Shown here: positions 19,313 to 28,000 of the stretch, piece by piece | How the letters are laid out: every line of letters begins with the position of its first letter | How positions within the stretch are numbered: position 1 is the first letter of the stretch | Source: Brevibacillus choshinensis | GTDB taxonomy: Bacteria > Bacillota > Bacilli > Brevibacillales > Brevibacillaceae | Reading direction: 5' to 3' | Length of the DNA stretch: 64,000 nt | Assembly (NCBI RefSeq): GCF_001420695.1 | Contig: NZ_LJJB01000007.1 | Location: 1,758,184-1,822,183, forward strand | Position numbers and translations under genes: made by a program | Notes under the pieces: model-generated | Database searches by the model: none | What the model was told of the DNA's origin: nothing | The model's input: only the letters and a program-made list of their open reading frames with translations

Positions 19313-19444
19313 GGTCCACTTACGGATGTTGACCGATATTCACTCATCTAGGTAAGATGAGAGTGAAGATTTTGATAATTTAAAATAATGCAGCCGCATG
19401 ATGATCAAAAATATCATTAGGATTAAAGAAAGTGGTAGGAAAAG

Positions 19445-20761
19445 ATGGAAATTAAAGTTGCGTTCATTGGTCCATACGATTTGGTAGAGGAGGTCAAAGA
19501 TGTTGCGATATCATTCCCGACCATAACCCTGCTTCCGTTTGGCTACAAAGACGTCGAGGAAACAATACGTCTGGTTGGTCAGTGCAAGAGCGAAGTGGAC
19601 GTCTTGTTATTCGCCGGCCCGATTCCTTATCAACTTGCTAGAGAAGAGGTAGAGGAAGGGAAACCGATGATCTATCTTCCGCATAATGGAACGAGTTTGT
19701 ACCGTGTCTTTTTTCAGCTTTTGCGGGAAGATCGGTACAAAGACGATCGCCTGCGGTTCAGCATAGACATTTTACGCAAGGAAGATATTGAAGAAAGACT
19801 GGAAGAACTGGATATCAGAATTGAAAAGATGTACGTGAAGGAGTTCCAGCTTGGTCAAAAAACGGATGATATGATGCAGTTTCACTACCAACTATGGATG
19901 AATCAGCAGGTAGATGCTGTGCTTACCTGCATGAATTCCGTCTATAAGCAGCTAGTACAATTGGGTGTCCCCTGCTACCGTATTATTCCGACCAAAACTG
20001 CAATTCAAGAGTGCCTACAGCGGGCTGAGCTGGAAGGCAAAAGCAGACATCTTAGTGATACACAGTTAGCGATTGTGATTATTAGCGTAGACAGCTTTGC
20101 TCAAAAATCAGGCACTTCCGAATATGAGCTGCAGCGTAAGAAATTGGCCGTGCAACAGATCTTAATTGACTACTGCGAGGAAACCCAAGCTCTAATGAAT
20201 TGGTCGGATCGAGATGAAATCACATTTGTCACCACACGCGGAGTCATTGAACGTACGACCCTTAATTTTAGCCACTATCCGCTGCTCGATCAGATCGTCA
20301 ACCAACTGAACCTCACAGCCAGCATCGGGATTGGTTTGGGCAGGACGGCCAACGAGGCGGAAATCAAAGCGAGAGAAGCCTTGCAAAAGGCTAGAGTAAG
20401 CGGTGGTAGAAGTTGCTACATTGTTATGCAAGATGGCAACGTACTAGGTTTGCTGGGCAATGAACGTGTAATCGGGTACTCGGTCCGCAGCGATGATCCA
20501 CAGCGGTTACAGTTCGCCCGCAAAACCGGCTTGAGCGTGGGTACGGTTAACAGGTTGATCTCATACTGCCAAGGCCACGGCAGTTCAAAAGTGACCGCAG
20601 CCGAACTGGCGACTGGCTTTGGCATAACGATCCGAAGTGCCAGACGGATTCTCAGCAGGCTGGAGCAATCCGATCTTGCGAATGTCGTCGGCGAAGAGCA
20701 GCCGGTCTCAAGAGGCAGACCTCGCCAGTTGTACCAGTTAAACGCAAGCCTCTTTACGTAA
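19445..20761 (+). CDS. Multidomain transcriptional regulator (receptor-like N-terminus, nucleotidyl-cyclase-like middle, C-terminal HTH)
   Basis: 438 residues. The N-terminal 200 residues start with KVAFIGPYDLVEEVKDVA and look like a periplasmic-binding or PrpR-N-like sensor. The middle (about 210-345) has LTASIGIGLGRTANEAEIKA and KARVSGGRSCYIV, resembling degenerate GGDEF/GTP-cyclohydrolase-III-type domains. The C-terminus has helix-turn-helix segments (GLSVGTVNRLISY and AAELATGFGITIRSARRIL). The ATG follows GTAGGA. It lies 49 bp before the D-aminoacylase gene, so it is probably the regulator of that operon, possibly co-transcribed. Domain naming is by pattern only. Confidence 0.65.
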   Translation: MEIKVAFIGPYDLVEEVKDVAISFPTITLLPFGYKDVEETIRLVGQCKSEVDVLLFAGPIPYQLAREEVEEGKPMIYLPHNGTSLYRVFFQLLREDRYKDDRLRFSIDILRKEDIEERLEELDIRIEKMYVKEFQLGQKTDDMMQFHYQLWMNQQVDAVLTCMNSVYKQLVQLGVPCYRIIPTKTAIQECLQRAELEGKSRHLSDTQLAIVIISVDSFAQKSGTSEYELQRKKLAVQQILIDYCEETQALMNWSDRDEITFVTTRGVIERTTLNFSHYPLLDQIVNQLNLTASIGIGLGRTANEAEIKAREALQKARVSGGRSCYIVMQDGNVLGLLGNERVIGYSVRSDDPQRLQFARKTGLSVGTVNRLISYCQGHGSSKVTAAELATGFGITIRSARRILSRLEQSDLANVVGEEQPVSRGRPRQLYQLNASLFT

Positions 20762-20810
20762 TAGAATTATGAAAAAGAGTTCACTGAGGTAGTCCAAGAA
20801 GGAGGCCAAC

Positions 20811-22397
20811 ATGTTTGACATTCTGATTCGCAATGGGATGGTTTGTGACGGGACAGGGAACCCATGGACGCGATTAGACATCGGGATTCGCGGAGGGAAA
20901 ATATCCAAAATTTCCAATTTGGATGATGAAAATGGAAAAGTGGAAATCGATGCGAGCGGCCTCATCGTGGCTCCGGGCTTTATCGATCCACATGTTCACT
21001 CCGATTTATGGTGTACAAAACCGGACGTTCACAAGATTAAGGTGCAGCAGGGAGTGACCACAGAGCTGTTTGGCCAAGATGGAATCTCCGTGGCACCTGT
21101 GTCTGAAGTAACCAAACCGCTTTGGCAGCAACAGCTAAAGGGCTTGAACGGCGATTTTCCCGATTGGCCGTGGAATACAGTCGACGAGTACCTCGCTTTT
21201 TTGGAAAGCGCGAATCTTGCCGGCAATGCTACCTATCTGGTTCCGCACGGAGGAGTCAGAACGCTGGCGATGGGTTTTGAAGCGCGTGAAGCTACACCCG
21301 CAGAAATTAGGAAAATGGCTGAGCTGGTTGAAGAAGGAATGCGACATGGTGCATTCGGAGTTTCATCCGGCATCCAGTATCCGCCCTGCGTGTTTACCAA
21401 TAAGGAAGAATTGGTGGCGATTTGCAAAGCTGCTACCAAGTACGACGGCTGTTTTGTTGTCCACATTCGCAACGAGAGCAATCTCTCGCTGGAAGCGTTG
21501 GACGAAGTGATTGATGCCGCGCGCCTATCGGGGGTAAGGTTGCATGTATCGCATTTCAAAGTGTGCGGCAGCATCAACCGCGACAAGCTCGCACCGGCAT
21601 TGGCCAAGCTTGAGGCAGGTCGGGCCGAGGGAATCGAAATTACCTTTGACCAGTATCCTTATACGGCGGCGTCTACCGTGTTTCAGGCGATCTTACCACC
21701 CTGGATGCATGATGGTGGAACAGCGGAGATGCTTGATCGGTTGAAGGATCCGGCCATTCGCGAACGGGTCAAGCACGAAATGCTGACCAACGGCGAGTAC
21801 GATAATACCGTTCGCAATAACGGCTGGGGCAATATCGTCATCGCTTCTGTCGCCTCTGAGAAGAACCGTGAACTTGAAGGAAAGAGCGTCAAGGAAATTG
21901 GAGAGCTGAAAGGTGTCGACCCATCCGACGCGGCGCTTGACCTCCTGATTGACGAGAACTCGGCGGTAACCATGATTATTCACTGGGGAGTGGAAGAGGA
22001 CATTCTCCAGGTGATGAAGCACCCTCTGCACATGGTAGGTTCTGACGGGGTCTTCGGAGGCAAACCGCATCCCCGCCTGTATGGATCATTTCCCCGCGTA
22101 CTAGGTCACTATTCACGCGACAAACAAGTGTTCCCGATCTGGGAAGCTGTCCGTAAAATGACTGGGGCGCCGGCACAATTGCTGCGGCTAAAGGATCGAG
22201 GATTTTTGCGCGAAGGCAACTGGGCAGATATCGTCGTCTTTGATCCAAACACAGTAATTGATCAGGCAACATATGAAGATCCATTGCAAGAACCGCTCGG
22301 AATCGAGTATGTGCTGGTCAATGGGCAGATTGCCGTCGAACACGGCGTGTACACCGGCGTAACCGCAGGAAGCGTCATTCGCAGAGGAAGGGAGTAG
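20811..22397 (+). CDS. N-acyl-D-amino-acid deacylase (D-aminoacylase, amidohydrolase superfamily)
   Basis: 528 residues. A composite beta-sandwich plus metal TIM barrel: N-terminal MFDILIRNGMVCDGTGNPW, metal ligands H-x-H at His61/His63 (DPHVHSD), HIRNES and HVSHFKVCG in the middle, and SDGVFGGKPHPR near residue 410. The C-terminal LKDRGFLREGNWADIVVFDP closes the sandwich. Family members release the acyl group from N-acyl-D-amino acids, and some act on D-glutamate or D-aspartate derivatives. AGGAGG lies 9 bp before the ATG. Next to an amino-acid importer, it fits scavenging of acylated or D-amino acids. Confidence 0.92.
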   Translation: MFDILIRNGMVCDGTGNPWTRLDIGIRGGKISKISNLDDENGKVEIDASGLIVAPGFIDPHVHSDLWCTKPDVHKIKVQQGVTTELFGQDGISVAPVSEVTKPLWQQQLKGLNGDFPDWPWNTVDEYLAFLESANLAGNATYLVPHGGVRTLAMGFEAREATPAEIRKMAELVEEGMRHGAFGVSSGIQYPPCVFTNKEELVAICKAATKYDGCFVVHIRNESNLSLEALDEVIDAARLSGVRLHVSHFKVCGSINRDKLAPALAKLEAGRAEGIEITFDQYPYTAASTVFQAILPPWMHDGGTAEMLDRLKDPAIRERVKHEMLTNGEYDNTVRNNGWGNIVIASVASEKNRELEGKSVKEIGELKGVDPSDAALDLLIDENSAVTMIIHWGVEEDILQVMKHPLHMVGSDGVFGGKPHPRLYGSFPRVLGHYSRDKQVFPIWEAVRKMTGAPAQLLRLKDRGFLREGNWADIVVFDPNTVIDQATYEDPLQEPLGIEYVLVNGQIAVEHGVYTGVTAGSVIRRGRE

Positions 22398-22465
22398 ACA
22401 GAGCCAATGGAACATAAAGAAGAAATGCGAAAAGTACGAGAGAAAATGATGAGGGGGAAATGAGG

Positions 22466-23326
22466 ATGCGTAAAGGTCTGGGTCTGTTATTTAGTCTTAT
22501 GCTTTCATTTTCATTGCTGCTTGTGGGCTGCGGCGGCAATCAGGGGGGAAGCTCCACCGGTGAAACACAAGCAAGCAAACCGGCTGAAGCCAATGGAGTC
22601 AACGCTTCCAAGCTGAAAACCATACAGGAAGGAAAGTTTCTGTTTGCCTTAAGCGGCATGGCCAAGCCGTACAACTATACGGATGGGGATAACAAACTGA
22701 TCGGCTTTGATGTCGATGTGGCGATGGAGATCAGCAAGCGGTTGGGATTGGAGGGCGTCGCCGTCCAGACACCGTGGGGCTCGATTTTACAAGGACTGAA
22801 AGCGAACAAGTACGATGCGATTATCGGCGGCATGTCGATTACGGAAGAGCGGCAAAAACAAGTTGATTTTTCTGAGCCGTATCTTCTGCAGCAAGCCGTC
22901 ATGTTTGTCAACGAGAAGAACTCCTCCGGGATCAAAAGCAAGGATGATTTGAAAGGAAAAACGGTAGGAGTCGTCACTGCTTCTACTTACAAGGATTTTG
23001 CACTGGAATTGGTTGGACCGGAAGGCAAGGTAAAAGAATATGAGACCGACCTGTTTGCACTGCAGGAACTGAAAAATGAAGGGCGTATCGACGTTGTCAT
23101 TACTGATCTTGGCGTAGGAATGGATGCCATTCAAAAGGGCAAACTGCCGGCGCTTGCAATCGGTGAACCACTGTTCGTCGACAAGTGCGGAATTCCTGTT
23201 CAAAAAGGAAATCAAGCGCTGTTGGATGCGATAAATAAGGCTCTGGATGAGATGAAAAGTGATGGGACATATCTGGAAATCAGCAAGAAGTGGTTTAACA
23301 AAGACATGCTGTCTACGTCGAACTAA
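22466..23326 (+). CDS. Amino acid ABC transporter substrate-binding lipoprotein (SBP_bac_3), second copy
   Basis: 286 residues with signal peptide and lipobox (LLVGC). Conserved blocks FLFALSGMAKPYNYTDGDN, GFDVDVAMEISKRLG, YDAIIGGMSITEERQKQVDF and TVGVVTASTYKDFAL parallel the protein at 12184. Two ATGs are possible, 22460 and 22466; GAGGGGG at 22451 suits 22466 better. It follows the D-aminoacylase by 68 bp. The ligand may be the amino acid released or the acyl-amino acid itself. Confidence 0.92.
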   Translation: MRKGLGLLFSLMLSFSLLLVGCGGNQGGSSTGETQASKPAEANGVNASKLKTIQEGKFLFALSGMAKPYNYTDGDNKLIGFDVDVAMEISKRLGLEGVAVQTPWGSILQGLKANKYDAIIGGMSITEERQKQVDFSEPYLLQQAVMFVNEKNSSGIKSKDDLKGKTVGVVTASTYKDFALELVGPEGKVKEYETDLFALQELKNEGRIDVVITDLGVGMDAIQKGKLPALAIGEPLFVDKCGIPVQKGNQALLDAINKALDEMKSDGTYLEISKKWFNKDMLSTSN

Positions 23327-23334
23327 TCATTGAT

Positions 23335-23373
23335 AAAAAACATGCGCAGCATCCGCGTTGCGCATGTTTTTTT
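23335..23373 (+). terminator. Intra-operon terminator-like hairpin between binding protein and permease
   Basis: AAAAAACATGCGCA pairs with TGCGCATGTTTTTT around a 10-nt loop, followed by seven T. By sequence a full intrinsic terminator, yet the permease ribosome binding site (AAGGAG) starts right after it. Partial read-through would give excess binding protein. Confidence 0.8.
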
Positions 23374-23387
23374 AAGGAGCGTGCAGA

Positions 23388-24050
23388 ATGGAAGATTTCC
23401 TTCATCTACTGGGTGAAACGTGGTTTGGTTTCTTAAAGGCAGCAGGTCTCACTGTTCAGCTTACTGCTGTTTCCCTCGTGATTGCTATCTGTATCGGGTT
23501 AATTTTTGCTTTCTTGCGGATATCTGACTCGAAAGTACTGAGTGGAATCGCAAAAACCTACATTACCGTTATCCGCGGTACGCCTCTTATTCTGCAGATT
23601 ATGGTGCTCTATTTCGGGATTGCAAAACTCATTTTGTTGACCGATTTTTGGGCAGGCGCATTGGCTCTTGCTATTCATAACGGAGCGTATATCGCCGAGA
23701 TTTTCCGAGGAACGATACAATCGATTGACCGAGGTCAAATGGAAGCCGCTCGCTCGCTGGGAATGCCGTACTCGTTGGCGATGCGGCGGATTATTTTGCC
23801 GCAGGCGTTTAAGCGGGCGATTCCACCGCTCGGCAACCAGTTTATTATAGGGCTGAAGGATTCTTCACTGGTCGGTTTGCTTGGCTTTCAGGAGCTATAC
23901 CTGGCTTCACAATCGACAGCCGCTCGCACGTTCCTGCAGTTTGAATCGTACGCAATCGCCGGGTTATATTATCTCGTTCTTGTGCTGTTCTTTACCTTTG
24001 TGTTAAACAAACTGGAAAAACGTATGGATGTCGAAAAGGCAGGGGGATGA
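23388..24050 (+). CDS. Amino acid ABC transporter permease, second copy
   Basis: 220 residues, several membrane helices. EAA loop [20 protein letters not shown] and [16 protein letters not shown] are nearly identical to the permease at 13045. It lacks that protein's charged C-terminal tail. After KDSSLV the two differ: here [20 protein letters not shown], there [15 protein letters not shown] overlap with the ATPase gene. Confidence 0.93.
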   Translation: MEDFLHLLGETWFGFLKAAGLTVQLTAVSLVIAICIGLIFAFLRISDSKVLSGIAKTYITVIRGTPLILQIMVLYFGIAKLILLTDFWAGALALAIHNGAYIAEIFRGTIQSIDRGQMEAARSLGMPYSLAMRRIILPQAFKRAIPPLGNQFIIGLKDSSLVGLLGFQELYLASQSTAARTFLQFESYAIAGLYYLVLVLFFTFVLNKLEKRMDVEKAGG

Positions 24051-24787
24051 ACATGAAACAGACGATGGTTGAAGGCAAGCAGCTAAACAAATCGTTCGGC
24101 AATCTGCATGTACTGAAAGAATGTAATCTCACCGTTGAGAAAAGCGAGGTCGTCGTTCTGATTGGAGCGAGCGGTTCAGGGAAAAGCACGCTGTTACGCT
24201 GTTTGAATTTTCTAGAGATGATTAACAGCGGCGCGATCTATATCGATGGTAAGCAGGTCGATCCGCAGAAGGACAATTTAAACCATATTCGTGAAAACGT
24301 CGGCATGGTGTTTCAACATTTCAATCTGTTTCCGCATATGAGTGTGATTGAAAACATCATCGAAGCACCTGTCCACGTGAAGAAAATCAAACGCGAACAG
24401 GCCCTAGCCTATGCGAACGAGCTGCTCAGCAAGGTTGGGCTGAGCGATAAGGCAAATGTCTTTCCCCACCAGCTCTCCGGCGGACAAAAACAGAGGGTGG
24501 CGATTGCCCGGGCATTGGCGATGCGGCCAAGCCTTATGCTGTTTGACGAGCCTACCTCGGCTCTCGATCCCGAGCTTGTCGGCGAAGTACTGGGAGTAAT
24601 GAAAGAACTGGCCAAAGAGGGCATGACGATGATCGTTGTGACTCATGAGATGGGTTTTGCCCGTGAAGTAGCGGATCGTGTCATCGTAATGCACGACGGC
24701 CAAATCATTGAGGAAGGGGCGCCAAAGCAGTTGTTTGAAAACCCGCAACATGAGCGGACGCGGCGTTTCTTAAGCCAAATTTTATAA
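24047..24787 (+). CDS. Amino acid ABC transporter ATP-binding protein, second copy
   Basis: 246 residues. Walker [36 protein letters not shown] and [12 protein letters not shown] are intact. Very close to the ATPase at 13770. The start is the ATG overlapping the permease stop; a second ATG lies six bases on. A terminator follows at 24880. Confidence 0.95.
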   Translation: MNMKQTMVEGKQLNKSFGNLHVLKECNLTVEKSEVVVLIGASGSGKSTLLRCLNFLEMINSGAIYIDGKQVDPQKDNLNHIRENVGMVFQHFNLFPHMSVIENIIEAPVHVKKIKREQALAYANELLSKVGLSDKANVFPHQLSGGQKQRVAIARALAMRPSLMLFDEPTSALDPELVGEVLGVMKELAKEGMTMIVVTHEMGFAREVADRVIVMHDGQIIEEGAPKQLFENPQHERTRRFLSQIL

Positions 24788-24879
24788 GTAGTTATTGCAG
24801 CATCGTGTGCTGACTCCACCCTTTGCTAAGATGCAGTAGTAGGGGTAGATATTACACATTGCTTTTGTTAAGTGTAAAG

Positions 24880-24907
24880 ACGTTCCACACCGGAGCGTTC
24901 TTTTTTT
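24880..24907 (+). terminator. Rho-independent terminator of the D-aminoacylase/transporter operon
   Basis: ACGTTCC pairs with GGAGCGT (one G-U) across a 5-nt loop, followed by eight T after one C. Confidence 0.8.
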
Positions 24908-24940
24908 CGTATTGTCACCCTATGCCTCAAAATACATAAA

Positions 24941-25171
24941 ATGGGCTGTGAAAATGTTCTTGTGAAAGGCGGTCATGCCGGGGGAAACGCGCTGGATATA
25001 TTGTTCGATGGGGATCAATTCAACCTCGCGCCCTGGGTCGTGGCTTACAGGAAGCGGTACATAGAGCGAAGGAATATATTACAATCGCCATTTAGCATTC
25101 CTTGTCGATCGGAAAGAGCAACCGCCCTACTCATCATTTTAATGAACGTTACAAAAACGGATTAATTAAAG
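24941..25171 (+). pseudogene. thiD: thiD (hydroxymethylpyrimidine kinase) remnant
   Basis: The first part reads GCENVLVKGGHAGGNALDIL then FDGD, the ThiD block NVLVKGGHLEG...DILFDG. In a second frame it continues LQEAVHRAKEYITIAI, then TAG, then HSLSIGKSNRPTHHFNERY, the ThiD C-terminus (family KEYITxAI and GHGPxNHF). About 30 residues between the blocks, including the usual DTxNTHGTGCTFSSA motif, are missing. So there is an internal deletion with frameshift plus an in-frame stop; only the last third of the gene remains. Identification is from remembered family motifs. Confidence 0.75.
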
Positions 25172-25180
25172 AAAGGAGCT

Positions 25181-25321
25181 AAGATCAATGGAAAATTTAC
25201 GGGAGAACCTCATTTTACTGATGTCTTTTACGTTGTCTACTGTGAGAGGGATAATACCAATATGGCTTCGGTGTTTTTGAGAAACTGGGGCGTTGACATT
25301 GGGAAAGATTGGGTATTATAA
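25181..25321 (+). pseudogene. Unrecognised gene remnant ahead of marR
   Basis: AAAGGAG followed by an ATG at 25188 starts a 30-codon frame. The protein-like sequence lies in another frame without a start (INGKFTGEPHFTDVFYVV...SVFLRNWGVDIGKDWVL) and ends at TAA 25319-25321. It looks like a frameshifted small gene. Its last bases overlap the proposed MarR operator. Family not recognised. Confidence 0.35.
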
Positions 25322-25337
25322 TGGTCGCAGCAACTAT
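25318..25337. promoter_or_regulatory. MarR-type operator, copy 1
   Basis: ATAATGGTCGCAGCAACTAT. Its reverse complement matches 26204-26223 at 19 of 20 positions. It lies 29 bp before the MarR start codon, so autoregulation is likely. Confidence 0.65.
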
Positions 25338-25366
25338 AATCATGTCTATTAAGAAGGATGACTATC

Positions 25367-25792
25367 GTGAAATTAGAAAAATATATCGGTGTTAATGTGC
25401 AGCGGGCGGCGCTTAAGTTGAATAACTACTATCAAAAAGTGGTTAACCCGTTTGATATTACAGTAGATCAGTGGGAAATACTGGTCATCCTGTGGGAAAA
25501 AGAAGGGATTACCCAAAAAGAGCTTGCTGAAAGACTGCACAAGGATCAGACAAACGTTGCACGAATGCTTTTCAAACTGGAGAAAAAGGGGTTTATTTAT
25601 CGTGTGATCCACGAAACGGATCGAAGGTCTTTACGCGTATATTTAACTCCTAAAGGTCGTGACATTAAAGATGAAATCCTTTCTCCATCCCTCGATGCGT
25701 ACAAGAACACGATCAAGGGTTTGTCTGAAGAGGAGGTTGAAACATTCAGAAGGATTCTTACTGTAATGTATAATAATGTAAAGGATTTATAG
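25367..25792 (+). CDS. MarR family transcriptional regulator
   Basis: 141 residues, the family's normal size. The winged helix is plain: ITVDQWEILVILWEKEGITQ, LAERLHKDQTNVARMLFKLE as recognition helix, and the wing DRRSLRVYLTPKG. MarR proteins repress efflux or stress genes and lose DNA binding on small-molecule contact. An ATG at 25358 touches the AAGAAGG sequence directly, so the GTG at 25367 (9 bp away) is the better start. The same operator sequence precedes this gene and the MFS transporter gene, so they probably form one regulon. Confidence 0.88.
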   Translation: MKLEKYIGVNVQRAALKLNNYYQKVVNPFDITVDQWEILVILWEKEGITQKELAERLHKDQTNVARMLFKLEKKGFIYRVIHETDRRSLRVYLTPKGRDIKDEILSPSLDAYKNTIKGLSEEEVETFRRILTVMYNNVKDL

Positions 25793-25824
25793 CAACATAA
25801 ATGATTTAGTAAAGGAGCGGTTAT

Positions 25825-26190
25825 ATGAATTTTAATAGTAGAGAAGCTGTTGAGGTCCTGGAGCGTACACCGCAAACAGTGGAGTATTTTCTATCCGGTT
25901 TATCCGATGGGTGGTTGCAATGTAATGAAGGCGAAGTAAACTATTTCCCTCATTTTGATCTTTTTTCTCATTTAAATGAAAGGTCTGTAAGAACGATGGA
26001 ACTAACATTGCTTGAATTTAAAGAGTTTAGAAAAAGAAATATAACCAAACTTAAAGATCTTATTGTTCCTGATTTGCATCTCGAATTGATGGGTTCACAC
26101 TGCATTCGGTGTAGTGAAGGTAAGGGAATTGAAATATTTAGGTATATTAAAAAAGAATTAATGGAATGGAGATTCATAATGAAGATGTGA
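25825..26190 (+). pseudogene. DinB-family protein gene, decayed
   Basis: The N-terminus SREAVEVLERTPQTVEYFLS then GLSDGWLQCNEGE matches DinB-like proteins, then jumps to FPHFDLFSHLNERS. About 35-40 residues of the four-helix bundle (the usual W-x2-x-EVIEHL region with its metal-binding His) are missing in frame. The annotated frame loses similarity after GSH. In the next frame the expected HTAFGVVKVREL appears and runs directly into YLGILKKN and TAA at 26159-26161, a second deletion plus a one-base shift. Intact relatives are about 160-175 residues. RBS AAAGGAG is still present. Confidence 0.75.
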
Positions 26191-26203
26191 GTAATAAGGA
26201 TAT

Positions 26204-26223
26204 ATAGTTGCTACGACCATTAT
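26204..26223. promoter_or_regulatory. MarR-type operator, copy 2
   Basis: ATAGTTGCTACGACCATTAT, the inverted counterpart of 25318-25337 with one mismatch. It lies about 100 bp upstream of the MFS transporter start. Confidence 0.65.
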
Positions 26224-26323
26224 GATCAAGACTACCATTTTCGATTTTTGATTGAAAATACATCAACAGATTAAGTACTTGCTGCGTCAATTAATGACAT
26301 GACAACAATAAAAAGGAGAATGC

Positions 26324-27733
26324 GTGTTGGAAATATCCAATAAAGATGTCGGGATTTTTGACGCCCAGTATAGAGCACTGACCATCGGGATCATTCTTGC
26401 CGTTACCACCGTTGCGTTTGAAGGACTGGCGATTACCACGATTGCTCCGAGTCTGGCGCAAAAATTGCAAGGTCTTCATTTGTACGGCTGGATATTCAGC
26501 GCCTTTCTATTGGCACAAATCGTCGGAACCATGATTATAGGTCAGCGGATCAACAAAAACGGCGTTTTTACATCGTTTGTGGCATCGATTCTTTTTTTCG
26601 TTATTGGCATCGTTATTGCTGGCACCTCCATGAACATGGTTATGCTGATCCTAGGGAGAGTGTTTCAGGGGTTTGGCGCAGGAGCCATTATTACGTGCGT
26701 ATATTACAGCATTACTTTAGGTTATCCCGATAATTTGAGAACGAAAATACTTGCCATGTTTTCAGGCGCGTATATTTTTCCTGCGTTAATTGGCCCTTAT
26801 ATCGCCGGGCTTTTAGCTGAGTTTCTGTCCTGGAGATTTGTTTTTTGGCTGGTGCTTCCTTTCATCGGCTTGGCTGTAGTATTGACTTTTCCCGCTTTTC
26901 GCAAATTTTCGATAAGAGAGAAAGGAACCATCAAAGGCAGTCGTAAAGAAGGATATGCTGTGTTGCTGGCGATTGGAACGGGACTGCTACTGACCGGACT
27001 CGGTTCTATTACCGATTGGAAGGGGATGGCGCTTTCAGTGGCAGGAATACTTGTCATGATTCAGCCTTTGCGAAAGTTGCTGCCTAAGGGCACTTTTAAT
27101 GTAAGGAGAGGTTTGCCTGCGACCATTGCTTCAAGAGGTTTGTTTGTCGCTTGTTATAATGCCACTGAAAGTTATGTTGTCCTTGCTTTGACAGAAGTGA
27201 AAAAACTGCCCGCAGATCTGGCGGGATTGATTGTCGCCTCAGGCGCATTAAGCTGGTCAACGGCAGCTTGGCTCCAGTCAAAGCTTGATGGCAAAGACCA
27301 TGGGACGGGCCGTAACAAGCGGGTCATGGCTGGTATTTGTTTTATGATCATCGGGGTTGCGGCGGTTATGCTGGCTGTAGGCATGCCCGAGGGCGGAATC
27401 GTATTCGCGGTGATTTCGCAAATTTTCACCGGATTTGGCATCGGCTTGGCGCACCCAACCACAGGAGCGATAGCATTGCAGCATGCAAATACAGGTGAAG
27501 AAGGAGAGATATCCGCTAGCCTTCAGTTTACAGACGCATTCAGTCCAGGTTTAAGCATTGGGATCGGCGGCGCTTTCATTGCCGTTAGCCAGACGCTGAA
27601 TTGGGGGCTGTTGACGGGGATCCTTTTGGCTTTGTCTCTTCAACTGCTTTTCGTCATCCTGAGCTTTGCGATTTCCTTTCGCATAAAACGGGCGAAATTA
27701 ACCTCTGAGAGGGACTTATCGAGTCCGGAATAA
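26324..27733 (+). CDS. MFS transporter (multidrug-efflux type)
   Basis: 469 residues, about 12-14 membrane helices. MFS marks: TIAPSLAQKLQGLHLYGWIF at helices 1-2, GRVFQGFGAGAIITCVYYSI in the helix 4 region, and GAYIFPALIGPYIAGLLAEF in the helix 5 antiporter motif C area. These point to drug:proton antiport. The start is GTG at 26324 with AAAAGGAG upstream; an ATG at 26320 yields only seven codons. Preceded by the proposed MarR operator. One of two intact genes in an otherwise decayed 5-kb stretch. Confidence 0.88.
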   Translation: MLEISNKDVGIFDAQYRALTIGIILAVTTVAFEGLAITTIAPSLAQKLQGLHLYGWIFSAFLLAQIVGTMIIGQRINKNGVFTSFVASILFFVIGIVIAGTSMNMVMLILGRVFQGFGAGAIITCVYYSITLGYPDNLRTKILAMFSGAYIFPALIGPYIAGLLAEFLSWRFVFWLVLPFIGLAVVLTFPAFRKFSIREKGTIKGSRKEGYAVLLAIGTGLLLTGLGSITDWKGMALSVAGILVMIQPLRKLLPKGTFNVRRGLPATIASRGLFVACYNATESYVVLALTEVKKLPADLAGLIVASGALSWSTAAWLQSKLDGKDHGTGRNKRVMAGICFMIIGVAAVMLAVGMPEGGIVFAVISQIFTGFGIGLAHPTTGAIALQHANTGEEGEISASLQFTDAFSPGLSIGIGGAFIAVSQTLNWGLLTGILLALSLQLLFVILSFAISFRIKRAKLTSERDLSSPE

Positions 27734-27828
27734 TGGGTAAAACATATTTGAACTTAGATATTGGGAGTTCGGATGTTGAATGCTGACAGACACCACAGTG
27801 GTAGTAGGAAGCGCAATAGGTCTGCTTC

Positions 27829-28000
27829 ATGACGAATAGCTTAATATTGGCAGTTCACGGAGACGGACTCCATCTTGCACGGGCTGGATCCGCGAACGAA
27901 GCTTCTCGGCACGATCGTGATCATGTTGAGCTTTCTAACGCTGGAGACGTTTATCAGCTACACAGCTCAACTCTCTTCGTTTTGATGGTTTTATTAGCGA
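27829..28000 (+). pseudogene. ecfT: ecfT (energy-coupling factor transporter transmembrane protein) remnant
   Basis: ATG at 27829 starts MTNSLIL; after a frameshift the second frame reads QFTETDSILHGLDPRTKLLG then TIVIMLSFL. This is the EcfT N-terminus (GQ-x-DS-x-HRLDPRTKLLGT). It ends at TGA after about 50 codons; the rest of the roughly 265-residue protein is absent. The sequence from 28001 to 28147 holds only short broken frames, the last (MTILEAWERKGQGK) faintly like the tail of Rpn-type transposase/nuclease proteins. Confidence 0.75.
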
